From contig JAMLIK010000002.1 of assembly GCA_023954195.1 (NCBI GenBank), forward strand, positions 930,001 to 994,000: a stretch of DNA of 64,000 nucleotides. The letters are read 5' to 3'. Below are positions 48,175 to 57,771 of this stretch, piece after piece. Position 1 is the stretch's first letter; the number at the start of each line of letters is the position of its first letter. Below the pieces are notes generated by a model that saw nothing but the letters and a program-made list of their open reading frames with translations, was not told where the DNA came from and ran no database searches. The position numbers and the translations under genes are program-made. This stretch comes from Xanthobacteraceae bacterium. GTDB lineage: Bacteria; Pseudomonadota; Alphaproteobacteria; Rhizobiales; Xanthobacteraceae.

Positions 48175-48275
48175 CTAGAGCCTCGCTCCGATGGAATCCG
48201 AGCGGGGCTCTGGATTCTTGTTCTGACGTTTTCTTCACACCAACCGGATCCCACTTCGCTCGAAAGCGCTCTGGG
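48175..48275. repeat. Composite repeat with R5 hairpin
   Basis: AGAGCCTCGCTCCGATGGAA followed by TCCGAGCGGGGCTCTGGATT (hairpin around GATGGAATC), then GACGTTTTCTTCACACCAAC and CCACTTCGCTCGAAAGCGC. Read on the minus strand it has the same block order as 26771-26863. The short hairpin also matches 22434-22467. Confidence 0.75.
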
Positions 48276-48296
48276 GTGAACGCGCAACACGAAAAC

Positions 48297-48400
48297 CGTC
48301 ATGCTCCCCGAAGGCGGAGCATCCAGTAATTCGTATCGAATCAAATTTTTTCACGAATGCGCGCGGATTACTGGATCGTCCGCCTTCGCGGACGATGACG
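48297..48400. repeat. Dispersed palindromic repeat, family R4
   Basis: CGTCATGCTCCCCGAAGGCG at the left end pairs with CGCCTTCGCGGACGATGACG at the right end, with inner arms ATCCAGTAAT and ATTACTGGAT. Only one copy in the window. It lies between convergent ku and ligD. Confidence 0.85.
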
Positions 48401-48471
48401 CCCATTTCCGATGCAGGCCGGGCGGTTCGACCTCAGACAATCGCGCCCAGCGATGATTGCCGGCGCGGCGC

Positions 48472-51033
48472 TCAGGCTGCCTTCCTTTTTCGTCCCGGCC
48501 GGAACCCTTCAAGCGGCACGGCGGCGGCGCGAAAACTCTGCCATGGATCGGAGGCGAGGGCGGACAGCCGCGCCGGCAGGTTATTCACTGTGAAATAGGC
48601 CGGGCCGATGCCGGGACCGAGTTCGTCCCAGCCGAGCGGCGCGGACACGGCGGCGCCGGGGCGGGCCCGCGTCGAATACGGCGCGACGGCGGTTGCGCCG
48701 CGCTGGTTGCGCAGGTAGTCGATCAGGATCTTGCCGCGCCGCTTCGCCTTGGCGATCGTCGCGACATAACGCTCCGGCGCATCCGCCGCCATCGCCTCCG
48801 CGAGGCTCTTGGTGAACGCCTTCACCGCCGCCCAGCCGGCTTTCGGCTTCAACGGCGAAACCACGTGAAGGCCCTTGCCGCCCGACGTCTTCACGAAGGC
48901 CGCGAGGCCCGCATCGCCCAGCCGCTGCCTCACCTCGCGCGCGGCCTCGATCACCGCGTCCCAGCGGACATCCTCGCCCGGATCGAGATCCATCACGATC
49001 ATATCGGGATGCTCCCAGTCCGCGACCGTGGAGCCCCAGGGATGGATCTCCAGCACCGCCGCCTGCACCAGACCGAGCAGACCGTCGAGATCATTGATGC
49101 TGATGAGGGCGTCCTCGCCGGGTTGTTTCGGGTCGCTGACGCGCACGATATTCGGGTTGAGGCCCTTCCACGCATGTTTCTGGAAGAATTTCTCGCCGGT
49201 GATGCCGCTCGGGCAGCGCAGCAAGGCGAGCGGGCGGCCGACGATGAACGGCGCGATGTGGCGCCAGACCTCGGTGTAGTAGTCGGCAAGCCCTTCCTTG
49301 GTCACGCCGTCGTCGGGCCAGTAGAGCCGGTCCGGATGAGTAAATTTTATCGTGCGGCGCTGCGGCGTCGACTTGCCGGCGGCTGATTTCGGCGTCTCGC
49401 GGACGATCTCGCGCGCCGCCTTATCCTCGCGCAGGCCGCGGAAGGAGGCGTGACGCAGATGGCCGTCGGCGGTCCAGGCCCGGAACTCGACTTCGGCGAC
49501 AAGCTCCGGGCGGACATACAGCACCTGCCGCGCCTCGTCCGCCGTCAGCCGGCCGTCGAACGGGCTCGCTGCGACGCGGAGCCGGTCGAGTTGGCGGAAA
49601 AGCCCTTCGGCGACCGCGCCGCTGAAACCGGTTCCGACCCGTCCGACGTGGCGGAGCTTGCCGCCGTCATGGACGCCGAGCACCAGCGAGCCGACCGCCT
49701 TGCGCGACACGCTCGACGGGACAAAGCCGCCAATGACGAATTCCTGCCGCGCCGAGCATTTCGATTTGATCCAGCTCTTGCCGCGCCCCGGCCGATAGGG
49801 CGCGTCGCGCAGCTTGGACACGACGCCTTCAAGACTGAGCCGGCAGGCGTGCCGCAGCACCAATGCGCCGTTCTCGTCGAAATGATTGCTGTAACGCACG
49901 ATGGCATGGCCGTCGCCGATCAGTTGCGCCAGCAATTGCTTGCGCGCGACCAGCGGCGCGGCTCGCAGATCGAAGCCGTCAAGATAGAGCAGGTCGAACG
50001 CATAGAAGACGAAACGATCGTCGCGGCCTTCGCTGAGGTCGGCTTGCAACGCCGAGAAGTCGGACGCGCCGGAATCGGTCTCTACCACCAGTTCGCCGTC
50101 GATGATCGCCGTCGTCACCGCAAGCTCCCGGAGCGCCTCCGGCACCGCCTTGCCGAATTTTTTGGTCCAGTCGAGGCCGCCGCGCGTCAGCAGTTTGACG
50201 CGGCCGGCCTCGATCCGTGCCTGAAGGCGGTAGCCGTCGAACTTGATCTCATGCAGCCAACGGCTGCCTGCGGGCGGGGCGGCGGCCAGCGTCGCCAGCA
50301 TCGGTTCGACGAAGGTCGGCATCGGCGCTTTCTTCGCGCCCTTGATTTTTGACGGATCGGGCAGAGCCGTCCGTTTCACGCGCGCTGAGGCTTTCGCGGA
50401 TGTCTTGACGCGTTCGGCTTTGGTGCGCGCAGGCTTGATGCGCCCGGTCTTGGAGGACCAGCCGGGCGCCTCATTGGCGACGTCGGCGATTTGCCGGCCG
50501 GTCTTCACCGATTCCGGCCGCTCGTCGAGAATGTCCTTGCGCCCATCGGAACGCGCGAAGTCGTCGTCGCCTTTAATCAGCAGCCAGTTGTCGCGCTTCT
50601 CGCCGGGCTTGCGGCGCATGCGCACCAGATGCCAGCGGCCTTTAAGCTTTTCACCGTCGAGTTCGAAATCGAGATGACCCTTGGCCAAACCCTTGCGCGC
50701 GTCGCCGATCGGCGACCAGGTGCCGCGATCCCACACGATCACCGCGCCGCCGCCATATTCGCCCTTCGGGATCGTACCCTCGAAATCACCGTATTCGAGG
50801 GGATGGTCCTCGACATGGACCGCCAGCCGCTTCTCGCCGGGGATCAGGCTCGGCCCCCTGGTGACGGCCCAGCTTTTCAGCACGCCGTCCATTTCCAGCC
50901 GGAAATCGTAGTGCAGCCGCCTGGCGTCGTGCTTCTGGACCACGAAGCTAAACCCGCTGTTGCGGCGGCGTCCGCCTTTCGGCTCCGGCGTGGCGGCGAA
51001 GTTTCGCTTCTTCCGATAGGTTTCGAGCGCCAT
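48472..51033 (-). CDS. ligD: LigD, multifunctional NHEJ DNA ligase
   Basis: 853 aa in the PE-LIG-POL order typical of this group. N-terminal 3'-phosphoesterase (SFVVQKHDARRLHYDFRLEM, HPLEYGDFEGTIPKGEYGGG), ATP-dependent ligase with catalytic Lys in HEIKFDGYRLQARIE, and C-terminal archaeo-eukaryotic primase-type polymerase (DGVTKEGLADYYTEVWRHIA, MIVMDLDPGEDV with the DxD metal site, FVKTSGGKGLHVVSPL). It processes and seals double-strand breaks with Ku. Two bases separate its start from the stop of ku copy 2, so those form an operon on the minus strand. Confidence 0.96.
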   Translation of the reverse strand: MALETYRKKRNFAATPEPKGGRRRNSGFSFVVQKHDARRLHYDFRLEMDGVLKSWAVTRGPSLIPGEKRLAVHVEDHPLEYGDFEGTIPKGEYGGGAVIVWDRGTWSPIGDARKGLAKGHLDFELDGEKLKGRWHLVRMRRKPGEKRDNWLLIKGDDDFARSDGRKDILDERPESVKTGRQIADVANEAPGWSSKTGRIKPARTKAERVKTSAKASARVKRTALPDPSKIKGAKKAPMPTFVEPMLATLAAAPPAGSRWLHEIKFDGYRLQARIEAGRVKLLTRGGLDWTKKFGKAVPEALRELAVTTAIIDGELVVETDSGASDFSALQADLSEGRDDRFVFYAFDLLYLDGFDLRAAPLVARKQLLAQLIGDGHAIVRYSNHFDENGALVLRHACRLSLEGVVSKLRDAPYRPGRGKSWIKSKCSARQEFVIGGFVPSSVSRKAVGSLVLGVHDGGKLRHVGRVGTGFSGAVAEGLFRQLDRLRVAASPFDGRLTADEARQVLYVRPELVAEVEFRAWTADGHLRHASFRGLREDKAAREIVRETPKSAAGKSTPQRRTIKFTHPDRLYWPDDGVTKEGLADYYTEVWRHIAPFIVGRPLALLRCPSGITGEKFFQKHAWKGLNPNIVRVSDPKQPGEDALISINDLDGLLGLVQAAVLEIHPWGSTVADWEHPDMIVMDLDPGEDVRWDAVIEAAREVRQRLGDAGLAAFVKTSGGKGLHVVSPLKPKAGWAAVKAFTKSLAEAMAADAPERYVATIAKAKRRGKILIDYLRNQRGATAVAPYSTRARPGAAVSAPLGWDELGPGIGPAYFTVNNLPARLSALASDPWQSFRAAAVPLEGFRPGRKRKAA

Positions 51034-51035
51034 CC

Positions 51036-51896
51036 TCAGCCCGCTTTCCGACGCCGCGCCGGGGTCCGCGCTTTCGATGCCGCCTTTCGTTTCGCGGGCG
51101 ATCGGGGCGCGGGCTTTTTGCCGCCGGCGCCCGCGCTGGCGCGCAACGCCGCCATCAGGTCGACCACTTTCTCGCTTTTCGCGGGCTTGCGCGGCGCGAT
51201 CGTCTTGCCTTCGAGCTTCGCTTTCACCAGGTCCTCAAGCGCGCGCTCATAGCGGTCATCGAATTTCGAGGCGTCGAACCGCCCCGCTTTGGTGTTGATG
51301 ATATGCTCGGCGAGTTCGAGCATCTCGCCCTTGATCCTGGTCGAGGGAATGTCGCTGAAGGCTTCCTTCGCGGAACGAACCTCGTAGTCGAAATTCAGCG
51401 TGGTCGCGATCATTCCGTCGCCATGAGCGCGGATCAGAACGGTTCGGACGCGCCGGAACAGGACGGTCCGCGCGATCGCCGCGACCTTCTTCCGACGCAG
51501 CCCCTCGCGAATGAGCGCGAAGGCTTCCTCAGCCATGGGGTCGGCGGGCGCGAGGTAATAGGGCTTGTCGAAATAGACGTCGTCGATTTCGGCGCATGCG
51601 ATGAAAGCCGATACCGCGAGCGTCTTGTCGCTGTCCGGCACGGCGGCCGCCACCTCGTCGGGATCGAGCATCACATCGTCGCCCTGGCTCACCTCGTAGC
51701 CCTTGACTTGATCCTCTTTCGCGACCGGCTTGCCGGTTTCGCTGTCGATGAACTGGCGGCGCACCCGATGCCCGGTGGCGCGGTTGATGGTGTGGAAGGC
51801 GATCCGTTCGGAGGTCGAGGCGGCGCTGTACAAGGCGACCGGGCAGGTCACTTCCGCCACCTTGATGAAGCCTTTCCAGTTCGCTCGCGGTGCCAC
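51036..51896 (-). CDS. ku: Ku protein (NHEJ), copy 2
   Basis: 286 aa from GTG 51896 (MAPRANWKGFIKVAEVTCPV), the same N-terminal pattern as copy 1; the open frame continues upstream over the LysR gene but that is a different-frame artefact. Core: RATGHRVRRQFIDSETGKPV, SQGDDVMLDPDEVAAAVPDS, KPYYLAPADPMAEEAFALIR, RTVLFRRVRTVLIRAHGDGM. The C-terminal ~45 residues are Lys/Ala/Pro-rich (KRKAASKARTPARRRKAG) and longer than in copy 1. Upstream partner of ligD. In other bacteria with several Ku proteins, some are stress-specific; the division of labour here is unknown. Confidence 0.95.
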   Translation of the reverse strand: MAPRANWKGFIKVAEVTCPVALYSAASTSERIAFHTINRATGHRVRRQFIDSETGKPVAKEDQVKGYEVSQGDDVMLDPDEVAAAVPDSDKTLAVSAFIACAEIDDVYFDKPYYLAPADPMAEEAFALIREGLRRKKVAAIARTVLFRRVRTVLIRAHGDGMIATTLNFDYEVRSAKEAFSDIPSTRIKGEMLELAEHIINTKAGRFDASKFDDRYERALEDLVKAKLEGKTIAPRKPAKSEKVVDLMAALRASAGAGGKKPAPRSPAKRKAASKARTPARRRKAG

Positions 51897-51943
51897 GTTA
51901 CGCCTCACGCAAAGTCGCCATCGGCTGAAACGCGAACGGCGCG

Positions 51944-52864
51944 CTATTTGTTCCGATACGCGCCGGTATCGCTCGCCTGCATGCGCGCCACCAGCAGTTC
52001 GGAGGCGATGCGGCACGCCGGCGTCGCCTGTTGCGAGACCGCCTGCACCAGCGTCGCGCGCGTCGCCGCGAGCCGTCGGTCGCGCAGCGGCACCGCGACC
52101 AGCCGGCCGGCGAGCAGGTCCGGCTTGGCGGAATCGCGCGGCAGGAAGGTCGCGACGTCGGTCTGCGCGACGATGGTGCGCGCGAAGGCCAGCGAATTGG
52201 TCTCGTAGCACAGCTTCAGCCGGATTTTGCTCTGGGCGGCGACGCGCTCGACTTCCTGGCGGATGCCGAACGAGGTGTTCGGCAGGATCACCTTGAGGCC
52301 GTCGAGATCGGCGAGGCAGCAACTCGCGCGCGTCGCGAAAGGATGGCCGGGAGCGACGATCAAGCACAGCGCCTGCCGCATTCTCGCCAGTTCGAACAAG
52401 TCGCGTCGGGGCGCCGGACCGAACACCAGCCCGATATCGACGTCGCGATGCGCCACCATGTCGGCGACGACGCGCGAGCCGACGGTGGTGACGCTGACGG
52501 TGACGCCTGGATATTGGCGGGCCATGTCGGAGGTGAAGCTCGCCAGAAAGCTCGCCAGCAATCCCTCGACGGTGGCGATGCGGACATGGCCGCGCTGCGC
52601 GGAGCCGAACTCGCGGGCGCCGGTGAAGATGTCATCGATCCGCTTCCGGTTGTCGGTCGCGTAACGATACAGCAGTTCGCCGGCGTCGGTGAGGCTGATG
52701 CCGCGGGCGCGGCGCTCGAACAGCTTGACCGCCAACTCGGTCTCAAGGCCCTGGATCTGCCGGCTGATGGCGCTGGGCGCGATTTGCAACACCTCGGCCG
52801 CCCGCTTGATGGAGCCCTGGCGCGTCACCTCCCGGAAATAGCGGATCGCGGTTGCTTCGATCAT
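51944..52864 (-). CDS. LysR family transcriptional regulator
   Basis: 306 aa from ATG 52864. N-terminal winged HTH: IRYFREVTRQGSIKRAAEVL, QIAPSAISRQIQGLETELAV, KLFERRARGISLTDAGELLY. The C-terminal ~210 residues are a LysR substrate-binding domain (VRIATVEGLLASFLASFTSD, CLIVAPGHPFATRA). It is divergent from the branched-chain-type ABC operon with a shared 148-base region, the classic layout for a LysR regulator and its target. Inducer unknown. Confidence 0.92.
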   Translation of the reverse strand: MIEATAIRYFREVTRQGSIKRAAEVLQIAPSAISRQIQGLETELAVKLFERRARGISLTDAGELLYRYATDNRKRIDDIFTGAREFGSAQRGHVRIATVEGLLASFLASFTSDMARQYPGVTVSVTTVGSRVVADMVAHRDVDIGLVFGPAPRRDLFELARMRQALCLIVAPGHPFATRASCCLADLDGLKVILPNTSFGIRQEVERVAAQSKIRLKLCYETNSLAFARTIVAQTDVATFLPRDSAKPDLLAGRLVAVPLRDRRLAATRATLVQAVSQQATPACRIASELLVARMQASDTGAYRNK

Positions 52865-53012
52865 GATCGCATCGTGCCATGAGAGTTCTAATTTTTAGAT
52901 TTAAGACGGCTAATTTAAGCGCTTTATTTCGAATTGTGAACTTGTCATTGTTGCTTCCTCACCGAGGCCGGAAAGGCCACGGGCTGAAAATCAAATGGAG
53001 GAGGCTCAGGTA
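52865..53012. promoter_or_regulatory. LysR/liv divergent regulatory region
   Basis: AT-rich stretch with CTAATTTTTAGATTTAAG followed by CTAATTTAAGCGCTTTA: two CTAATTT direct copies and a TAAGCGCTTTA-type dyad (AAGCGCTT at 52917-52924). This fits the T-N11-A, dyad-based sites of LysR regulators. GGAGGAGG near the end is the ribosome site of the 53013 gene. Confidence 0.5.
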
Positions 53013-54233
53013 ATGGACCGCACCCGGCGCAATCTGGCCGCAACTGTCGCAAGCGCGGCATGTCTCGTTGCAGCAGGACTTTTGGCATCCGCGGCACCGG
53101 CGGCTGCCGACGACGTCATCCGGTTCGGCGCGCCGCTGCCGTTGACCGGGCCCCTCGCGCCGGAGGCGATCAAGCAGAAGCAGGGCTACGATCTATGGGC
53201 CGAGGAAGCCAACAAGGCCGGCGGCATCGATGTCGGCGGCAAGCGCTACAAGGTCGAGATCGTCTACACCGACTACCAGTCGAACACGCCCCGCTCGGTG
53301 CAGGCCACCGAGCAAATGATTACCCAGAACAAGGTCAACTTCCTGTTCGGCGCGTTCGGCTCGGGGGCCGCGAAGGCGGCAAGCTCGGTTTCCGAGAAGT
53401 ACCGGATTCCAACGATCGCGGCGGCGGCGTCGTCGGCGCAGGTCTACGATCAGGGCTACAAGTTCCTGTTCGGCACCTTCACGCCCAACGATACGCTGAC
53501 CACGCCGCTGACCAAGCTCGTCAGGGAAAAGGCGCCGGACGTCAAGAAGGTGGCGATCCTCGCGCGCAACGACCTGTTCCCGCTGGCGATCGCGCAGGAA
53601 CTGGAGAAGTCGGCGAAGGCCAACGGCATGGAGGTGGTTTACTTCGAGAAGTACGCCATCAACACGCTCGACCATTCGGCGGCGCTGTCGCAGATGAAGG
53701 CGCTGGCGCCACAATGGATCTTCGTCACCGGCTACATCAACGACCTGCTGCTGGTGCGCAAGCAGATGGTCGACCAGCAGATGAAGGCGCCGGTGGTGTC
53801 GATGATCGCCGGTCCCGCCTATCAGGAATTCATCGACGCGGCCGGCCAAAGCGCCGAAAACATCAGCAGCGCGGCGTGGTGGCATCCGGCGGTGCGCTAC
53901 GAGGGCAAGGACGTCTTCAAGTCGACCGTCAATTATGTGAAACTGTTCCGCGACAAGTACAAGGCCACTCCCGATTACGCGCAAGCCTCGGCCTCGGCGG
54001 CGGGGGCGATCTTCCAGCTCGCGATCGAGAAGGCCGGATCGATCGATCCCCAGAAGGTGCGCGACGCCCTGGCGAGCCTCGACGTCATGACGTTCTACGG
54101 TCCGGTGAAGTTCGGCCCGACCGGGCAGATCGTCTCGCTGGAGCCGCCGGTGTTCCAGATTCAGGGCGCCAAGCCCGTGGTGCTGCTGCCGGCTGCTATC
54201 AAGCAGGGCGAATTCAGGCTGGGCGTCCAATAA
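53013..54233 (+). CDS. Branched-chain-type ABC transporter substrate-binding protein
   Basis: 406 aa from ATG 53013, which follows GGAGGAGGCTCAGG; ATG 52995 would bury that site. Signal peptide: RTRRNLAATVASAACLVAAG then LLASAAPAAAD, cleaved after AAA. LivJ/Peripla_BP_6 features: VIRFGAPLPLTGPLAPEAIK, GGIDVGGKRYKVEIVYTDYQ, NFLFGAFGSGAAKAASSVSE, and AQASASAAGAIFQLAIEKAG. Family members bind amino acids, amides or aromatic acids; the neighbour at 57772 hints at an aromatic or nitrogenous ligand. Confidence 0.93.
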   Translation: MDRTRRNLAATVASAACLVAAGLLASAAPAAADDVIRFGAPLPLTGPLAPEAIKQKQGYDLWAEEANKAGGIDVGGKRYKVEIVYTDYQSNTPRSVQATEQMITQNKVNFLFGAFGSGAAKAASSVSEKYRIPTIAAAASSAQVYDQGYKFLFGTFTPNDTLTTPLTKLVREKAPDVKKVAILARNDLFPLAIAQELEKSAKANGMEVVYFEKYAINTLDHSAALSQMKALAPQWIFVTGYINDLLLVRKQMVDQQMKAPVVSMIAGPAYQEFIDAAGQSAENISSAAWWHPAVRYEGKDVFKSTVNYVKLFRDKYKATPDYAQASASAAGAIFQLAIEKAGSIDPQKVRDALASLDVMTFYGPVKFGPTGQIVSLEPPVFQIQGAKPVVLLPAAIKQGEFRLGVQ

Positions 54234-54273
54234 CGTCCGGCGCCGCCATCGTCAGGCCGACAGGAAAGTTCGC

Positions 54274-55140
54274 ATGCTTGCCGCGCAGGTGCTGATTAAC
54301 GCCTTGGTGCTGGGGTGCCTGTATGCCTGCATCGCCATCGGCTTCTCGCTGGTCTGGGGCGTTCTGAATGTCATCAACCTCGCTCATGGCTCGTTCATCG
54401 TGCTGGGCGCCTACGGCGCCTGGTGGCTCTACCACGCGTTCGGCATCGCGCCGTGGTATGCGCTGGCGATCGTGGCGCCGCTATTCTTCGTATTCGGCTA
54501 TGCGATCCAGCGCTCCATTCTGAATCAGGTGATCGCCGCGCCGGTGCTCGTGACCCTGACCATGACGTTCGGGCTCGATCTCCTGCTCAACAACGTCATG
54601 ATCTATTTTTTCACGGCGGATTTCCGCAAGCTGACGCTGTCGCCGCCGGTCGGCTCGCTGTCGTTCGGCGGCGTCGTGGTGCCGGTGGATCGGCTGATCG
54701 CGCTGGTGCTGGCGCTGGCGCTGACCTTCGCGCTGTACGTCATCCTGCGCCGCTCGCGCACCGGCCGCGCCATCGTCGCCGTGCGGCTCGACCGCGATGC
54801 GGCGACGCTGATGGGGGTCGACGTCAAGTCGATCTACGCCATCGCCTTCGGCATCGGCGCGGTGATGGCCGGCTGCGCCGGGGTGCTGATGGCGTTGATC
54901 TTCCCGATCTCGCCGCTGGTCTCCACCGCCTATCTCACCAAGGCGTTCGTGGTCTGCGTGCTCGGCGGTCTCGGCAGCGTCTCCGGCGCGCTGGCCGGCG
55001 GACTGCTGCTGGCGCTGATCGAGGGCGTCGGTTCGGTGCTGTTCGGCCCGGCGCTCGCGACCACGTTGTCTTTCGTGCTCCTGATCGTGTTTCTTGTGGT
55101 TCGTCCGCAGGGCCTCATGGGCCGGAAAGGTTTCGAGTGA
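54274..55140 (+). CDS. ABC transporter permease, LivH type
   Basis: 288 aa inner-membrane permease with about eight spans. Signature MLAAQVLINALVLGCLYACI, IGFSLVWGVLNVINLAHGSF, VLGAYGAWWLYHAF, and GLGSVSGALAGGLLLALIEG with the C-terminal [13 protein letters not shown] typical of LivH. Forty bases after the substrate-binding protein gene and overlapping the LivM-type gene by four bases (GTGA). Confidence 0.95.
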   Translation: MLAAQVLINALVLGCLYACIAIGFSLVWGVLNVINLAHGSFIVLGAYGAWWLYHAFGIAPWYALAIVAPLFFVFGYAIQRSILNQVIAAPVLVTLTMTFGLDLLLNNVMIYFFTADFRKLTLSPPVGSLSFGGVVVPVDRLIALVLALALTFALYVILRRSRTGRAIVAVRLDRDAATLMGVDVKSIYAIAFGIGAVMAGCAGVLMALIFPISPLVSTAYLTKAFVVCVLGGLGSVSGALAGGLLLALIEGVGSVLFGPALATTLSFVLLIVFLVVRPQGLMGRKGFE

Positions 55141-56072
55141 AGCGATCGGACCTCATTCTCATCGTGCTCGTCCTGTGCCTCGCGGCGCTGCCGCTCGCGG
55201 GCGGCGCCTATACGCTGCGGCTCGGCACCATGGCGGCGATGTCCTGCATTCTGGCGCTGTCGTGGAACGTGATCGGCGGCTTCGCCGGCTATCCGTCATT
55301 CGCCGCCGCCGCCTTTTTCGGGCTCGGCGCCTACACGACCGGCATCCTGCTCGGCTACAAGGTGCCGCTGTGGCTGAGCCTGCCGATCGCGGCCGGGCTG
55401 TCCTTTGCGCTGGCGGGGCTGTTAGGCGCGGTGTTGCTGCGCTTGCGCGGCCATTATTTCGCTATCGCCAGCCTGGCGCTGGTCGAGGTGCTGCGCGAGA
55501 TCGTCAATCATGCCACCGATCTCACCGGCGGCGGCATGGGGCTGAACATTCCGGTCACGGCCGGCACCGATATCATGGCGGATGCCCGGTTCTTTTTTTA
55601 CGCGATGTGGTTGGTGCTGCTGGTCACGACGATCGCGGTGATCGCGGTGTCGTCGTCGCGGCTCGGATTCGGGCTGTCCTGCATCCGCCAGAACGAGGCC
55701 GCCTCGCAGATGGTCGGGCTGAACACCACGCTTTACAAATCGATCGCCTTCGGTCTGTCGGCCTGCTTCGTTGGCGCCGCCGGCGGTGTCTATGCGGCCT
55801 GGGTGCATTACATCGATCCGACCGATGTCTTCGACATTCTGTATTCGGTGAAGCCGATCGTGATGGCGCTGATCGGCGGCCTCGGCTCGTCGCTCGGGGT
55901 GATGATCGGCGCGCTGCTCTACCTCGTGCTGGAGGAGGTGGTGTGGCGCAATTACATCCAGTTCCACTCGGCGGTGCTGGGGGCGCTGATTATCGCGCTG
56001 CTGCTGTTCCTGCCGCACGGGCTGACGTCGCTGCGCGGCGGGCTCTTGCTCAGGAGGCTGCGCGGTGCCTGA
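55137..56072 (+). CDS. ABC transporter permease, LivM type
   Basis: 311 aa from GTG 55137 in the GTGA overlap with the LivH gene; the frame is open much further upstream but overlaps LivH. LivM features: [40 protein letters not shown], and [20 protein letters not shown]. About eight to nine spans. Pairs with the LivH-type permease. Overlaps the LivG start by eight bases. Confidence 0.94.
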   Translation: MKRSDLILIVLVLCLAALPLAGGAYTLRLGTMAAMSCILALSWNVIGGFAGYPSFAAAAFFGLGAYTTGILLGYKVPLWLSLPIAAGLSFALAGLLGAVLLRLRGHYFAIASLALVEVLREIVNHATDLTGGGMGLNIPVTAGTDIMADARFFFYAMWLVLLVTTIAVIAVSSSRLGFGLSCIRQNEAASQMVGLNTTLYKSIAFGLSACFVGAAGGVYAAWVHYIDPTDVFDILYSVKPIVMALIGGLGSSLGVMIGALLYLVLEEVVWRNYIQFHSAVLGALIIALLLFLPHGLTSLRGGLLLRRLRGA

Positions 56073-56811
56073 GATCCTCAAGCTCGACAACGTCTCGCGG
56101 CGGTTCGGCGGCCTGTATGCGCTGCGCGATGTCACGCTCGGCATCGACAGCGGCGAAATCCTCGGCCTGATCGGACCGAACGGCGCCGGCAAGACCACGC
56201 TGGTCAATGTGGTCACCGCCGTCACGCCGGCGACGTCGGGCAGGGTGGCCTTCGCCGGGGAGGACATCACTCGGGTGAAGTCCTATCAGGCGGCGCGTCG
56301 CGGATTGTCGCGGACCTTCCAGGTGGTGCAGCCCTTTCCCGAGATGAGCGCGCTCGACAATGTCGCGGCCGCTGCGGCGTTCTCGCGGCCGGGCACCTCG
56401 CTGCATGCCGCCCGCGACGCCGCGCGCGAGCATCTCGCCTTCGTCGGGCTCGAAGGCATGGCCGGGCAGTCCGCCGCGACGCTGACGCTGGCGATGCGCA
56501 AGCGGCTCGAACTGGCCAAGGCGCTGGCGATGCGTCCGCGCCTCTTGTTCCTGGATGAGGTCAATGCCGGGCTCAACACCGCCGAGGTCGAGCGCGCCAC
56601 CGGCCTCATTCATCAGATCGCGAAAAGCGGCGTCACCATCGTCATGATCGAGCATCTGATGAAGGTGGTGCTCAACGTCTGCACGCGCATCGCCGTGCTG
56701 CACAACGGCGCCCTGATCGCCAACGGCGCGCCGCGCGATGTTATCAAGGACAGCGCCGTCATCGAGGCGTATCTGGGTCAGCAATACGCGCGGCGGCACG
56801 GCCATGGATGA
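56065..56811 (+). CDS. ABC transporter ATP-binding protein, LivG type
   Basis: 248 aa from GTG 56065, overlapping the permease gene. Walker [17 protein letters not shown], a divergent signature [20 protein letters not shown] in place of LSGGQ, and Walker [13 protein letters not shown] with Asn-Ala rather than Pro-Met after DE-V. The LivG-type C-terminal region follows ([20 protein letters not shown]). The non-canonical signature motif (TLTLAMRK) is notable but the other ATPase elements are intact. Confidence 0.92.
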   Translation: MPEILKLDNVSRRFGGLYALRDVTLGIDSGEILGLIGPNGAGKTTLVNVVTAVTPATSGRVAFAGEDITRVKSYQAARRGLSRTFQVVQPFPEMSALDNVAAAAAFSRPGTSLHAARDAAREHLAFVGLEGMAGQSAATLTLAMRKRLELAKALAMRPRLLFLDEVNAGLNTAEVERATGLIHQIAKSGVTIVMIEHLMKVVLNVCTRIAVLHNGALIANGAPRDVIKDSAVIEAYLGQQYARRHGHG

Positions 56812-57562
56812 GCGGGGCATGGCGAAAGCGGGCGCGAGGGCGCCAATTCTCGAACTGGCGGGCGTGACCGCCGGCTACGGCGAGATCCAGGTGCTGTGGG
56901 GCATCGACATGCGGGTGCGCGCCGGCGAGATCACGGCGCTGATCGGCTCCAACGGCGCCGGCAAGACCACCCTGATGCGCACCTTGTCCGGCTTGCTGCC
57001 GGTGCGCTCCGGCACCTATCGCGCCGCCGGCATCGATCTGTCCGCCGCCAGGGCCGAGACCATCTTGAGAGCGGGCATCGTGCACGTCCCGGAGGGCCGG
57101 CGGCTGTTCGGCGCCATGAGCGTCGAGGATAACCTGCTGATGGGGGCCTATCTGCGCCGCGGAGGCCGCGGCGAGATCGGCCGCGACCTCGACCGGGTGT
57201 TTCACATCTTCCCCAAATTGTACGAGCGGCGCACGCAGGCGGCGGCGACGCTGTCGGGCGGCGAGCAGCAGATGTGCGCGATCGGACGCGGCCTGATGAG
57301 CGCGCCGACGCTGCTGATGATCGACGAATTGTCGCTCGGCCTGTCGCCGCTCCTGGTCGAGCAACTTGTCGCCGCGCTGCGCCAACTCAACGCCGAGGGC
57401 GTGTCGATCCTGCTGGTCGAGCAGGACGTGACCATCGCCCTCGATCTCTCCCATTCCGCGTTCGTCATGGATATGGGGCGCATCGTCCGCTCCGGCGTAT
57501 CGTCGGAGTTGCTGTCCGATCCGATCATCCGCGACGCCTATCTCGGCGTCATCGAGGACTAG
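56804..57562 (+). CDS. ABC transporter ATP-binding protein, LivF type
   Basis: 252 aa from ATG 56804, overlapping the LivG stop; ATG 56819 is an alternative. Walker [17 protein letters not shown], signature LSGGEQQMCAIGRGLMSAPT, Walker B LLMIDELSLGLSPLLVEQLV, switch His replaced by Gln in VEQDVTIALDLS as is common in LivF. Last gene of the transporter operon. An R1 repeat follows after ~35 bases. Confidence 0.94.
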   Translation: MDERGMAKAGARAPILELAGVTAGYGEIQVLWGIDMRVRAGEITALIGSNGAGKTTLMRTLSGLLPVRSGTYRAAGIDLSAARAETILRAGIVHVPEGRRLFGAMSVEDNLLMGAYLRRGGRGEIGRDLDRVFHIFPKLYERRTQAAATLSGGEQQMCAIGRGLMSAPTLLMIDELSLGLSPLLVEQLVAALRQLNAEGVSILLVEQDVTIALDLSHSAFVMDMGRIVRSGVSSELLSDPIIRDAYLGVIED

Positions 57563-57597
57563 AGCATGATGAGTTCAGGTTTGACGGCTCATTCACC

Positions 57598-57682
57598 CGT
57601 CATTGCGAGGAGCGTGAGCGACGAAGCAATTCAGCCCGCGCTGTGTGGCTGACTGGGTTGCTCCGCTTCGCTCGCAATGACG
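57598..57682. repeat. Dispersed palindromic repeat, family R1 copy 3
   Basis: CGTCATTGCGAGGAGCG...GACGAAGCAA and GTTGCTCCGCTTCGCTCGCAATGACG-type sequence. Same family as 2737-2818 and 29507-29590. It separates the LivF-type gene from the 57772 gene. Confidence 0.88.
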
Positions 57683-57771
57683 ATTCAACGCGAATTCATC
57701 CCGTTTCAGCCGCCGCCGCGCGGCAGGCCAGTCATCCATTCCACTCCCAACCGTATCGAGGTGAAAAGAAA

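Noticed and set aside
51897-52367. Upstream extension of the second Ku frame
   Set aside because: It overlaps the LysR gene, is Arg-rich, and the conserved Ku N-terminus starts at GTG 51896.
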